Source of the DNA: Isoetes taiwanensis
Taxonomy: Eukaryota > Streptophyta > Lycopodiopsida > Isoetales > Isoetaceae
Reading direction: 5' to 3'
Assembly: GCA_021234155.1 (NCBI GenBank)
Contig: JAJEKV010000052.1
Location: 252,559 to 316,558 of the forward strand
DNA: 64,000 bases
The position numbers were made by a program, and so were the translations under genes. Shown here piece by piece: positions 23,283 through 33,804 of the stretch (its first letter is position 1; each line of letters opens with the position of its first letter). The notes under the pieces are model-generated. The model made no database searches and was not told where the DNA came from. It saw only the letters and a program-made list of their open reading frames with translations.

Positions 23283-23426
23283 AAATTCTCTCTCCTTGAC
23301 CATATGAAGTCCATTTTAACTAAAACAAAAAGCAATTACTGCTAATTCAACCTCATTAACAACATTTATGAATTTAGAACTTGTTCTACAAAACCTTTTA
23401 TTTACAAAATTTATTATTTACAAGAT

Positions 23427-24677
23427 TTAGCGTTCTCCTTTAATAGAACTTGCCAAGTGCATGTCCTTGGTCATCAATGTTACTCTCTTGGCGTGCAAAG
23501 TGCACGCCCTCGAGTCCTCAAAATGCTGCATCAACTTCTGTTCTGCTGCTTCCTGTAAGGCTAGCAGCATTTCGCTTGTGACTCTCATGCTCGTGTCGAA
23601 CTCTTGTACGACCTCCTTGACGAGTCTGGCGAATGGTGCTCGGGGGATGAGAAGGCCGTAACTTCTCTGAAAATGCCAGATCTCTCGGACTGCTTGCGAG
23701 AGTCTCGACCCGGGCTTCCTCGCTACTAGCTTTTTGGGAGGTATTGACTTCTTTGGAGGCGGCTTGAGAGTCTTCTTCTTGGATGGCCGTCCTCCCTCGA
23801 CGTAAGTGACCTTGTTTGCCTGATAGTAGGAGTTGTAGGCCTCCCACTTCTTCATGTACTCCTTGTAGGCCTTTAATTTCTTCTGGTAGACCCTGCGATG
23901 GTCTACCACATACGACTCCCGGGCAGGTCGGGTTGGCTTCTTCGGATCTTTCTCCTTCTCCCACGTGGGGTAGGGTGGGGGTGCCTGTACCTGCTGATCC
24001 TCGGCCGCCGGTTTTGAGGAGCTCCCTACTTCTTGGTCTCCTCTGGGGAAGGGCTGATAATCCTCGTCATCAAAGTCGTCAGAGGATGGGGGCTGGTCTG
24101 GCTGCCGTTCCTTGATGATGATCTTCGCCATGGGCGTCTTCTTTAACTTTCTCTTGGGCTCCTCCTTGCCCTTCTCTTTGAGTTTCTTCTTCGCCTCTGC
24201 CTCTTGTTCTTGTAGCTTCCTTTTCTTCTCGGCCTTTTTCTTCTTGTGGCGTTGTGACTTCGCCTTTTGCAATTGAATCCAGGCCTCGATTTCTTCATCT
24301 AAGGTGGGTTCGGGAGAGGGCTCCTTCTGTTCGTTTTGCTCGTCGGCAGCCTGTTCTCGTTCTGCCCTCTCCTTCTGTAGTATCTACTCTTCAATTTGCT
24401 TGTATACTCTGCGGGTTTCTTCGTCCATTGAGCCCTCAGAGTCAATGTCTGCTTCTTCGTCTAAGCGCTGGTTGATGATGTCGACCAGCTCGTCCAGTGA
24501 TTCTCGCCTCGACTCCTCTTCCTGTGACTCGACAGAAGTACTCTCCTCTGCTGATGAAAGAGGGTCTCCTCCTGCGAGAAGCTGCTCCTGAAGTATCTGC
24601 TGAATCCTTCTCCTGTCTTGGGCGCTGGGCTGTTCGCCTGGTCGATATTTGTATGCAGTCTGTTTGGTGCGCGCCAT
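23427..24677 (-). CDS. Histone H3-like protein with a long charged insert, retroelement-associated, one in-frame TAG
   Basis: The frame of 416 codons starts MARTKQTA, identical to the H3 tail through A7 and keeping Lys at positions 4 and 9 (YKY replaces RKS). Residues about 10-97 are Gln/Glu-rich. Codon 98 is TAG. Residues about 99-315 are highly charged, with KKKKAEKKRKLQEQEAEAKK and Pro-rich stretches. The last ~100 residues form an H3 fold: QAVREIWHFQRSYGLLIPRA, PFARLVKEVVQEFDTSMRV, LLALQEAAEQKLMQHFEDS and HAKRVTLMTKDMHLASSIKG, ending GER. Loop 1 has the canonical length, unlike many CENH3 proteins. A normal H3 is 136 residues, so about 280 are inserted between tail and core. The ATG lies 104 bp below a TATA box, and the gene follows a tRNA-Met primer binding site, in the position of gag. 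Inferred role: a variant histone for the element's chromatin. Confidence 0.8.
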
Positions 24678-24778
24678 GTCTTACTTCAAGTCGATCGGAG
24701 CTCTGGCGCCTAAAAATCGCCTCAAAGTGCGGGAGCTAACTTCTAAGCAGAAAGTCTACAAATGAGAAGGGTTTGGGT

Positions 24779-24788
24779 CTATTTATAG
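24779..24788 (-). promoter_or_regulatory. TATA box of the H3-like gene
   Basis: CTATAAATAG on the minus strand, 104 bp upstream of the ATG at 24677, followed by a leader with no intervening ATG. Confidence 0.6.
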
Positions 24789-24891
24789 CTTGGGCAAATT
24801 TTAGGTCAAATTCTAAGTTGCTCATTTTCATGAGTCAAGGTACATATTAACTTAAAACATGTACTTACTTTAGAGTTTTCTAAGTAGAATT

Positions 24892-25169
24892 ACTCATGGT
24901 GTGCGTTAGAGGCCTGATCTAAAATTTAGGTCGAGGTCCTGGCGCAGACCATGAGCATTTTTGCATTTTTGACCAAAATATATAACTTCTAGACATATTT
25001 CTAGGGGTGTGATATACAATTCTAGCTAAACCTTATCTTAAAATTCGATTTAGCATAATATCTGGTTCAAATTCATCAAGTTTCAAGGTGATTATGGTAA
25101 AGTTACTCATGGTGTGCGCCTGGGGCCTGACCTAAAATTTAGGTCGACGCTCTGGTGCATACCATGAGT
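24892..25169. repeat. Pair of ~65-bp hairpins upstream of the H3-like gene
   Basis: Copies at 24892-24955 and 25105-25169. The second is almost identical to the copy at 23218. Outer arms and inner GACCTAAAATTTAGGTC are conserved even where the spacer changes. Distances to the downstream ATG are about 215 and 430 bp. Confidence 0.9.
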
Positions 25170-25364
25170 AATTTCCTTACTTGGTCAAAATTTAGTTCAA
25201 CTTTTTAGTTTGGTTTTCAATTCTTCTAACTGTTACTAGCTTAGCATATACTAGAAAAAAAATGAGAAAAAACATTTTCCCACTTTTTCGAGGTTTAAGA
25301 ATCCTACTAAGTTAGTACTACTGGGAGCATGGCCAGTGCTTTGTTCTTGGTCTCCAAGAACATT

Positions 25365-25376
25365 GCTCTGATACCA
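25365..25376 (-). other. Primer binding site (tRNA-iMet type) of a minus-strand LTR retroelement
   Basis: The minus strand reads TGGTATCAGAGC, the same primer site used by the copia and gypsy elements of this window. It is preceded by GACGTCAAAG, so the LTR would end near 25380 with CA and a three-base spacer. Confidence 0.75.
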
Positions 25377-25379
25377 CTT

Positions 25380-26800
25380 TGACGTCCCCTACTCATATAC
25401 GGTGCACTCACTGTATACAAACAGGAGTTCATCCCCCATACCAGCTCCATGCTGATACAAGGCCCTTCACGTATCACTGCAATGCAACCTTGACGAGTTC
25501 CAGTGGGAAGAATGAAGGGGTTATTTTACCCTGTCTCCCTCAGGGCCTACCTAGCTGCGGAAGCGTAACACACATGTAAATACATACATCAACATCACCT
25601 TACCATCACGAAGGATGGTTCACCACCTATCTGCATAGACAGAGATCAGCACATCACATATGGAGATCCTACCCAAGGCTCAGACTCAAGGGGGATGACT
25701 GACGGCTTGGGTCTCCAGAAGTCATTGCAGACAGAATTCATGGCAAATAGATTTGGCTGGCATAAGAACATGGCTTAGGGTAGTCCACTCCATCCGCCCC
25801 TCCTGTGCACACTTTGCAGAGTAGGTTGAAAGGTCTTGGGACCTGACTGTAGCCCGCCGGCTGCATAGCCAAAGGGGCTACTCCTGGGTTGCATCTCCCC
25901 AGTTCCGATGGGGCAGGTAGGGATTGCTCCCACCAGAGGTTGGCATGCTGACTCAAGGTGACTAGAGGGCCACTGCCCGTACTCGACTGAACTCCATAGA
26001 AGGTGTACACCACCCCAAGAGTGTCGAACCCATGCAAAGCCCGCACGCAGTGGCAGAGCATTAGGTCTAGTGCACTGTAGTCCTCGATAGGCTTTACTAC
26101 CAGAGGGACGTGATCATGAGTCAGGACAGGAACCTCCTTGTAAGCCAGTCTGGCCCCTCCACCCACAACCAGGTGTGGCTCTTGTACACAGGCCGAATTT
26201 AATAGTGCATTAAAGAGGACTAGCTAGAAGCATCAACTACTAGGCTTTTAGGGCCTCTACCCCCCTTCCCAATACAATGAGTCCACATAGATCATCATCA
26301 CATACATATCATAGAAGAACTAAAGAACAAGATTTAATCCAAATCACAGAAGTTAGGTTCTTTAGTTATGGCTTGATAACTAGAGGTCTAGATGGCTGCT
26401 ATGGGCAATTCAATAGGCTAAACCTACTTACTCTATGCCTGGGAGGCGGATTAGACTATTGAATTGGCAAAATACCTGATCCCTGGCTTGCTCCTCCTGC
26501 TCTGAACGCGTCCATGTTGCTGAACTGCTTAAAGATGAAGCCGGAAAGGAAAGCTGATGAGCTAGACTGCTCAGACAGACTTCGGGAGTCGAGATCGGCT
26601 CTTGGAGCAAGCGAAACGGAGCTCTAGAAGGCTGTGGACGAAAAATGGAAAGTTAGGGTTTGGATACCTTATATAGGCTATAAGTTAGGGCTAGGGTTTC
26701 CATCAACCCTTGGGATGCCCACTTATTATTTAAGTGGGTTAAAGTGCACACATGAATAAATGTGCACACACTTGCAAGTTGCCCCCTAGGGCGCTACTTG
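25380..26800 (-). mobile_element. Probable 5' LTR of the retroelement carrying the H3-like gene
   Basis: The stretch lies immediately upstream (minus strand) of the primer site and ends before the stop of the DUF7869-like gene at 26806. It has a U3-like promoter (CCTATATAAGG, 26667-26677, minus) and no convincing long gene; the ORFs at 25738-26166 and 26428-26610 match nothing. No second LTR was found, so the right boundary is a guess bounded by the neighbouring gene. Confidence 0.5.
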
Positions 26801-26805
26801 CTTAG

Positions 26806-27238
26806 CTACACGTCGGCATACACGTCAATCGGGATGGCATGTACGCGTGACGATGCAGTACAGTATACATCCTGGGACTGTATACTGTGCTGGAACGTCA
26901 CAATAACCTCATTCATGTAGGCATCAGACCATGAATTCACACTAGCATGAGAGATATTTGCCCAATGTATCATGTACTTCGCAATGGATGATCGTAAGGC
27001 ACCTATATCCCGAAGGCTTTCGTATGGCTTCATAGCCTTAAGTGCTCCAGTAGGTATTGTTGGCATACCATCAACACCTACCTTCCACATTCTTATTCCA
27101 TTGTACTATATTCTCGAAATAGCTGCATTAGTTTAGTAATGGTGAGTGCATCCGACCTACACAACAAAGTTGAGTAATTTCCAAATAGTGCATCAATGTC
27201 ATCATGGATGTGGCCGGCCATGATGAATCCAAGCTGTA
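26806..27238 (-). pseudogene. C-terminal part of a DUF7869-like transposon protein
   Basis: Directly next to the gypsy TSD the minus strand reads LGFIMAGHIHDDIDALFGNY, then SDALTITKLMQLF. The GHxHxDID core is the most conserved block of a large family of TE-linked proteins with an RNase H-like fold (DUF7869 as I recall it). A stop at 27093 and a frame change lead into 27090-26806 (MWKVGVDGMPTIPTGALKAM, then LRDIGALRSSIAKYM). The N-terminal part continues at 58712-59474 beyond the nested retrotransposons, in matching orientation. Several stops in both parts show it is dead. Confidence 0.65.
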
Positions 27239-27590
27239 TGTTATGCCTAAATAAATTAACAGACCATTGCTTGATATTATGCATGCATTTGAATGTTTGG
27301 CATAACGGAATGTTATATGGTATATATGGCCATAGATGTGTTGTGGTTGCATACGCCCCTAGTCTAGCTTAAGGCAGTGTGGTACACATGGCCTGGTATT
27401 TGTGTGTAAAGCTAGTGAGAAAGAAGATGCTCTAGGTAGATGAAGTGTTGTGTGTGAGCACAATAATGACCTATATAGGTCTAGGGTGACATTAGGGTTA
27501 GGGTACCATGTCACGTGTAGGGTTAGGGTTAGGTTTCCTCATGTAATACTCCCCTAACAACAAAAAAAAGAAATAGCAGAAAGAAAACAT

Positions 27591-28256
27591 TCAGTGGCTC
27601 TGCTGCAGCCTTAAAGACTGCTTCATCTGCTGAAGTTTAGTGCCACTGAGAGGTTTTGTCAGCCCATTAGCTAGTTGCTTGCGTGTAGCACAATACTGCA
27701 GAGTTATGATGGTATTATCGAGCTGCTCCCTCATAAAACATAACTGAGTGTCTAAATGCTTTGTTAAGGGATGGTATTTCTGATCTTTAGTCAAGGCGAT
27801 AGCCCCAGAATTATCCACTAGCATAGTGGCTTCCTTGACTTGTACTCCCATATCATGAAAAAGAGTGAGCATCCAAGTCATTTCTTGAAATCCTGTGCAC
27901 AGTGCTTTCAATTCTGCTTCAGTAGTGCTGAGGCTCACTGTAGACTGCTTTTTAGAGGCCCACAGAATTGGACTTTTCCCAAAGAAAGAGACAAATCCCG
28001 TGGTAGACTTCCTTGTTTCATAGTCATGGGATGCAAAATCTGCATCGGTGTAGAAGGACAACACAGGCGCTTGATTTTGAAAGTAAGTAATTCCTTCAAA
28101 CATGGTGCCTTGCAAATATGCTAGAATTCGCTTTGCTACTCTCCAGTGACTCATCTTTGGGTGTTGCATAAACCGGCTGACTTGCCCAACTGCAAACACG
28201 ATGTCTGGCCTAGTAATGGTGATATAGATAAGAGATCCAACTAATTGTCGAAACAA
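27591..28256 (-). pseudogene. Copia RNase H domain
   Basis: The minus frame starts MFRQLVGSLIYITITRPDIV, the end of the RT connection, then FYTDADFASHDYETRKSTTG with catalytic Asp, STTEAELKALCTGFQE with Glu, and LVDNSGAIALTKDQKYHP. Ends TKPLSGTKLQQMKQSLRL. It is the RNase H of the pol polyprotein. A frameshift near 28256 separates it from RT. Confidence 0.9.
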
Positions 28257-29743
28257 TGTATCACAGCCAAGGTAAGTTTATTACCTTGTTCGTATGGAGC
28301 AGGAACTGGCTTGGATGCATCCATATGAAATCTGTCTAACACTTCCTTTATGTATTTGGTCTGAGTGAGCATAATGGAGGTGTCTTTTTGCCATACTTCA
28401 ATTCCTAGACAATAATGTAAAAGTCCTAGGTCTGTGACCTCAAAGGAGCGTGCAAGGTGCGCTTTTAAATCTGCAATGGTAGATGTTGCATCCCCTGTGA
28501 TGATTGAATCATCCACATAAAGAACCAAAATACATATTTTAGCATCAGCTTTCTTATAATAGAGACTAGGATCTGCCGTGGACCGTTTGAAGCCAATGTT
28601 CAATAAAAAAGCATTGATCTTGTTGTGCCAACATCTCGGGGCCTGCCGTAGGCCATACAAGCTTTTCTGGAGGTGGCAGACAAGTGATTCTTCTCCCTTT
28701 TTCACAAATCCCTGAGGTTGCTCTATATAAATGGTTTCCTGCAGGTCTCCAAATAAAAAGGCACTTTTAAAGTCTAGCTGATAGATGGGCCATCCTGTAC
28801 TGGCAGCCAATGCAATAGCTGCTCGAATGATAGGCATTCTGGCGACAGGGGCAAAAACATCTGTATAGTCAATGCCAAATTCTTGGGCATATCCCTTGGC
28901 CACAAGTCTGGCCTTGTGCTTTGCTATGCTGCCATCGGAGTTGTATTTGGTCCGATATACCCATTTGTTCCCAATGACATGTTGGCCTGCTGGTTTGGGA
29001 GTAAGCTGCCAAGTGCCTTGCTGCATAAGCATGTCATATTCGGCTTGCATAGCTGCATTCCAGATGGGAATGGCAGCTGCTTGCTTGTAGGTGGCAGGAT
29101 CTGATGTAGCAAGAAGTTGAGTCATTAGGGCATAATTGCAAGAGCCTTTCTTGCAAGCAAGTTGCTGCTTTGCCTTGAGCCTCTCGGATCTTCGCACAAC
29201 AGTAGGAGGCATGGCAGATGATGGTGGAACTGGAATATGAGGATGGAGTGGGTTCCAATCCAGGTTATATGCCTCATCTATTGAAGCATTTTCAATAGTA
29301 GAGTGATCCGGAGGATCTGGTGTGTTTGTAACACATGGTTGATCCTCAACTTCATCATGAAGACTCATAGATGAGTCCGAATCTTGAGGTGCAGCATGCT
29401 CAAGAGGAATAGTTGCTGGTGGATCTGCAGCTTTTGTAGCAGAGATGATCCTTTGCTCAAATAAATGTTGAATCATTTGGAGCTGAAATTCTTCTTTTAA
29501 AGATGGCTCTTCATCATAATATGATGCACTTTCCACAAAATCTACACTTCGTGAGACGAATACGGTCTTGGTTTTTAGATCATATAGTTTCCATCCTTTT
29601 TGGCTGATAGGATACCCTATAAAGATGCACTTAATTGACCCTAGGATGTAATTTTCCATACTTCTTGAGCTTCTCTTGAGGTATGGCCGAATATGCCAAA
29701 CAACCAAAGATTCGTAGATTATCCACATTTGGTTTGCGTCCAT
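28241..29743 (-). pseudogene. Copia reverse transcriptase
   Basis: The frame contains IGNKWVYRTKYNSDGSIAKH, KARLVAKGYAQEFGIDYTDV, FAPVARMPIIRAAIALAAS, YQLDFKSAFLFGDLQETIYI and the catalytic LYVDDSIITGD. Upstream is the Ser/Pro-rich linker after integrase (GWKLYDLKTKTVFVSRSVDF). The frame is offset from the gag-integrase frame by a frameshift near 29640. Apart from that, RT is uninterrupted for about 480 codons. Confidence 0.92.
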
Positions 29744-30974
29744 AGGCTAACTCATATGGAGTGCCGGTTGGATTTGCTAGAGTTGGAGCTCTATTAGCCA
29801 AATAGGCTGCTGTAACAACTGCTTCCCCCCAAAAATGTGATGGAAGGTTTTTGTGAATGAGCATTGTCCTTACAAAATTCTGTAACGCTCGATTCTTTCT
29901 TTCTGCAACGCCATTTTGGGCATGGGCATATGGTACTGTGAGCTCTCTTCTTATTTTATGCGTAAGCAAGTAAGCATCAAACTTGGCATTCTTGAATTCT
30001 GTTCCATTATCAGTCCGGACGGCTTTGAGTGATGTACCAAATTCTGCTTCCACATATGAATGAAATTCTTGGAATTTAAGAAAGGCTTTATCCTTTGTGG
30101 CTACACAAAATGCCCAAGTAAATTTGCTGTAATCATCGACAATGGTTAGAAACCAATGAGCTCCCCCTAGGGAAGCCTGTCTCATGTAACATAAATCCAT
30201 ATGAAGTAACTTAAGAACACTAGTGGCTCTGAATTCAGCATGTTGAGGAAAAGGGCGTTGAGTTTGCTTACCCAAATGACATGCTTGACACTCCAATGAT
30301 GTGATCTTGAGCTTTGGCAGGCCTGTTACCATTCCTAATGTCGCTAATTCTCCAATGGCTCGTCCTCCAACATGGCCAAATCGTGCATGCCATAAGTTTT
30401 CTAGACGCAGGTCTGCTGCTACATAAGCCGAGGTATGGACTTGAGGCGTTCCATCCACCGTATACAAACCCCCTTTGTTCATGTGTCCTGTCATGTTAAT
30501 CTGAAGCTGCTCTGGGGTAATGAACTTCCAAGGGCTTAAGTTTGTTAAATACATCTTTCCTTCACCAAAGATAACAGTCTTACCTTGTTTGTCAAATGAA
30601 GAAATAGATAATAAGTTGGCTGCAGCATCAGGGACATGGAAGACATCCTTGATGGGACATATGCCTTGCTCTTGCTGAAGATTAATAATACCTTTGGAGT
30701 GTGATTGTAGGACCTCTCCATTTGCTACTGTCACTAAGAGAGACGTATCATGAGTAGGATTCGCAAGAATCAGTGGTGTGGTGACAGTGTGTTGAGAAGC
30801 CCCTGAATCCATGAGCAAATATTTTGTACTGGCAGGTACGGTAGTAGCAACGGCCATGTTTAAGTATTCCTCACTAAACATGCCTGAAAGTGCAACTCCT
30901 GAGATGCCTCTTGTGGTGTCTTTGGTGGCAGATTTGCCACTTGGACTTGCAGAGGTAGCTGAGTCGCTTGCCAA
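29631..30974 (-). pseudogene. Copia protease and integrase
   Basis: The protease motif LLMDSGASQHTV is followed by GHMNKGGLYTVDGTPQ, the integrase zinc site LWHARFGHVGG...CQACHLGK, then LLHMDLCYM (D), VRTDNGTEFKN (D) and AQNGVAERKNRALQN (E). The C-terminal block FGCLAYSAIPQEKLKKYGKL runs to the frameshift. The frame is the same as gag, with the zinc knuckle CWHCGVTGHYRFQC upstream of the shown start. Confidence 0.92.
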
Positions 30975-31061
30975 TTTCTTATAGGCCTTACATTGGAACC
31001 TGTAGTGCCCTGTGACTCCACAGTGCCAGCAAGTAGCTTGAGCGTGCTTTTCAGCATATGA

Positions 31062-31658
31062 TTAGGTAGATCCAGTGTTGTCTGCAGCACTCTTTCCTTT
31101 ATCTTTGTGTGCATGAGCATAATTCAATTGCTGAATCTTGAGACGTTTGGAATTTTGTAACTCTGCTTGAGTTTGAATACTCACTACCTGTTGAGAATAG
31201 GAAACTTCCATGGCAGATAGCATAATGAGAGTAAGATCTTCATCCTCCAATTTCCCTCCTGCACATATGACTTCTTCCTTGAGAGCACGAATTTTCTGAA
31301 TGTAATCAGCAGCATCTTTACATTCCTCAATGGTAAGTGTTTCCATTTGTTGTTTGAAATGCTTTACTCTGCCTAATCCTTTCAAGGCATATGTCTTCTC
31401 AAGATAATCCCATGCTTCTTGAAAGGTTGTGAAGCCAGCAAGCTGCCTTCTGATGTCTGGAATACAGAGCATGAGAAGATGATCAAGGGCAGCATCATCT
31501 GTCAAGGCAGATGTAGCATCAGCAGAAGCAGACCACCCTGGTTTAAATACAGCCTTTAGTTTAAGCAAACCAAGGTAAACTTTGAAGAAAGCTTTCCATC
31601 CTTGAAAATTGGTGCCATCAAGTTGAGGATTGGGATCCAATTTCCATGGGTCCAACAT
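31062..31658 (-). pseudogene. Copia gag, ended by a premature stop before its zinc knuckle
   Basis: The start MLDPWKLDPNPQLDGTNFQG is followed by the UBN2-like gag core (AWDYLEKTYALKGLGRVKHF, IQKIRALKEEVICAGGKLED). A TAA at 31062-31064 ends the frame just before the CCHC knuckle, which stays in the same frame. One C-to-T change could explain it. Gag would form the cytoplasmic particle. Confidence 0.9.
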
Positions 31659-32551
31659 ATTGCTGCAAATGTGATTGAGAGATTGCTAGATCTACTCAAT
31701 CTTCAACAAATTCTAGCAAAGCTAGATGGATTTTCTGAATTGTGATAGATCCTGCTTGGATTTATCAGATCTAGGTGCTGTGATGGTGATTCCTCATGAA
31801 TCCACTTCTGAGTGAAAAGATTTACAAATCAATCAATCAGAAAAGTTACCTTGGCAAGATAACCTGACTTCATCCAATTTCTTCAAAAAAGAACCCACAT
31901 AATAAACATCTGCTGGAGCTCAAGCTTGCTGAGAAGCCAATACTAGGCAATCCGACCTAGATCCCTGCTTTTGAAGAAAAAAGACCTTTCTCCCTCCTCC
32001 TCTCCTCTCTCCTCTCTCACAGATAAGGCTCTGATACCATATTTGTGTGTAAAGCTAGTGAGAAAGAAGACGCTCTAGGTAGATGAAGTGTTGTGTGTGA
32101 GCACAATAATGACCTATATAGGTCTAGGGTGACATTAGGGTTAGGGTACCATGTCACGTGTAGGGTTAGGGTTAGGTTTCCTCATGTAATACCTGGGACA
32201 CTAGGGAATGGGGTGACTTGTTGTAATGGTTATGGTGAATAACTTGGACGATTAAGATTTATTCCCTTGAATAAATGGTAACAAGGCAATAGTTATGTTA
32301 TAGTAAGTTAAAGGTTTAAAATACCTATATGGTTGAAATAACCTTGGGTTAAGAAGGTGAGCACCGGAATAGTGGGTGGTGCCACCTGCGGCTGTCAAAT
32401 ACAGCCACAATCTGTGGTTTGGGCAGGGGAGGCCTACCGAATGTATTGTGGGCTGAACCGGCTGCTGCAATAATGCCACGTGGCTGTACTCTGATGGTTT
32501 GATGTGAATACAAATTGAAATTTGTGGTACTAAAATTTTGGTTCGTAATAG

Positions 32552-32563
32552 TGGTATCAGAGC
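32552..32563 (+). other. Primer binding site of the chromovirus
   Basis: TGGTATCAGAGC two bases after the 5' LTR end, complementary to the 3' end of plant initiator tRNA-Met. Confidence 0.9.
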
Positions 32564-32595
32564 CTGAGTGGCCGCTTGGACCTTGAGTAGCTGAG

Positions 32596-33804
32596 ATGGA
32601 GCACGACGAGAATAGTGCAGGTGCAAATACTATAACAGGGCAGGCGACTCCTATGGAGGAGGAACCTGATGTACGAGGGCTAGCTGCTCGCGTACAGGAA
32701 ACCCAGAAGAACCTGGAGACCATGCAGACGAAGTGGGGCGAGGACTTGCTGGGTGTGCAGCAGAGCCTCAAGGCTGTATTAGACACTCAGACTGCCATGA
32801 GAACTGTATTGGAGACCCTTGCTGGCACGGATGGCCTAGGGAAGTCTACGGAGAAAGGGAAGTCTCCGACAGTTGTGGTGGTGGACCTGGATGTACCTGG
32901 TACTAGTGCTGTTGTGGAGCAGTCACTGAAGAGTTCTGGATTGAGAAAAGGAGGACATCCGCAGTCTCGAGCGAACCAAGATCCCAGATTGGGATGGGAA
33001 AGGACAGTTGAGGAGGCGATGGCTTGGATTGACAAGCTAGAGACCTTTTTAGAGGCTATCAATAAAGGTGATAAGGCGGAGTTGTTCATTCCGCAAATGC
33101 GGCTGAAATCGGACGCCTATAGTTGGTGGAATGGTCCTACCATAAAGAAGGAGGTGAATACCTGGTCCGATTTCAGGAAGTACTTTATTGGGGAGTATGC
33201 ACCTCAGGATGATGCTCGTGATGTGCTTGAGAAGCTGCAGTACTGTAAGCAGACAGGTTCTCTTAGTGCTTATATCAATAAGGTACGGGGTTATATCCAC
33301 GGGGTTGGGGACTTGTCCGAGGCTCGGCAGGTTGATTTCTTCCTAGGTGGTTTATCCAGTGTTGCTCTCAAGAAGCAGATAATCAGGTTGAAGCCTGAGG
33401 ATTTTGAGAGGGCAACGATGTTAGCTCGTCAGCTTGGGGAAGTGGATGAATCCTTTAAGAAGACGTCCCGGAAGTTCTCAAAGAAGAAGAACAGATTTTT
33501 TAAGAAGAAAAAGTCTGAGCAGCCTAAGCCTAAGTCTGCAGGTGGAGAGTCCAAGAAGCGTAAGGCGGACTCTAAGTCTGGTGGTCCCAGGAAGGGGATT
33601 TTCTGCTATAGGTGTGGGGAGCCTAGGCACATTAGTCGTGAATGCTCTCGGCCACAAAACAAGAAAGCTAATAACAAGAAAGCAAACGTGACTGAAAAGG
33701 CTGAGAATCTAAGACAGTGTCAGCCATTGCCATGGAAGAGCTGTGCGCGCTGGATAAGCCCGCAAGCAAGACATCATGGATATGTTTGCTGGACGAGTGA
33801 TTAG
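32596..33804 (+). pseudogene. Chromovirus gag with CCHC zinc knuckle
   Basis: The frame starts MEHDENSAGANTITGQATP, followed by a coiled-coil-like stretch (RVQETQKNLETMQTKWGED), the retrotransposon gag core (DAYSWWNGPTIKKEVNTWSD, DARDVLEKLQYCKQTGSLSA, VDFFLGGL), a Lys-rich region and the knuckle CYRCGEPRHISREC (CX2CX4HX4C). About 400 codons are open. It overlaps the protease frame by 29 bases, so polyprotein expression was by shift or decayed. It would form the particle and bind RNA. Confidence 0.88.

Larger units (their letters stand above)
27397..32191 (-). mobile_element. Ty1/copia element, 4.8 kb, minus orientation, recent
   Basis: The TSD CCTGG (27392-27396 and 32192-32196) is exact against the empty site in the gypsy 3' LTR near 43190. 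Both LTRs are 152 bp (27397-27548 and 32040-32191) and I count one difference between them, so insertion is recent. In element orientation the LTR starts TATTACATG and ends CACAAATA, so termini are TA..TA rather than TG..CA. The primer site TGGTATCAGAGCC follows the 5' LTR directly, and a purine tract TTAGGGGAG precedes the 3' LTR. Gag, protease, integrase, RT and RNase H are all present in copia order, broken by one stop and two frameshifts. Confidence 0.95.
27239..32550 (+). mobile_element. 5' LTR of the chromovirus, split by a copia insertion
   Basis: The LTR is 27239-27396 plus 32197-32550, about 512 bp without the copia. Compared with the 3' LTR it lacks about 1.1 kb between GCCACGTGG and CTGTACTCTG near 32490. 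It ends TAATA where the 3' LTR has TAACA, one transition. Confidence 0.85.

Noticed and set aside
23427-24677. Centromeric histone (CENH3) host gene
   Set aside because: The tail starts with canonical MARTKQTA, loop 1 is not lengthened, a premature TAG is present and the context is an LTR element with a duplicated promoter module.
25738-26166. 142-codon minus ORF as a gene
   Set aside because: It lies within the probable LTR, matches nothing known to me and has no own promoter; the open frame may be chance.
27480-27540. TTAGGG-like tracts as an interstitial telomere
   Set aside because: They are inside both copies of the 152-bp copia LTR (also near 32120-32175), so they belong to the element and are not a telomere remnant.
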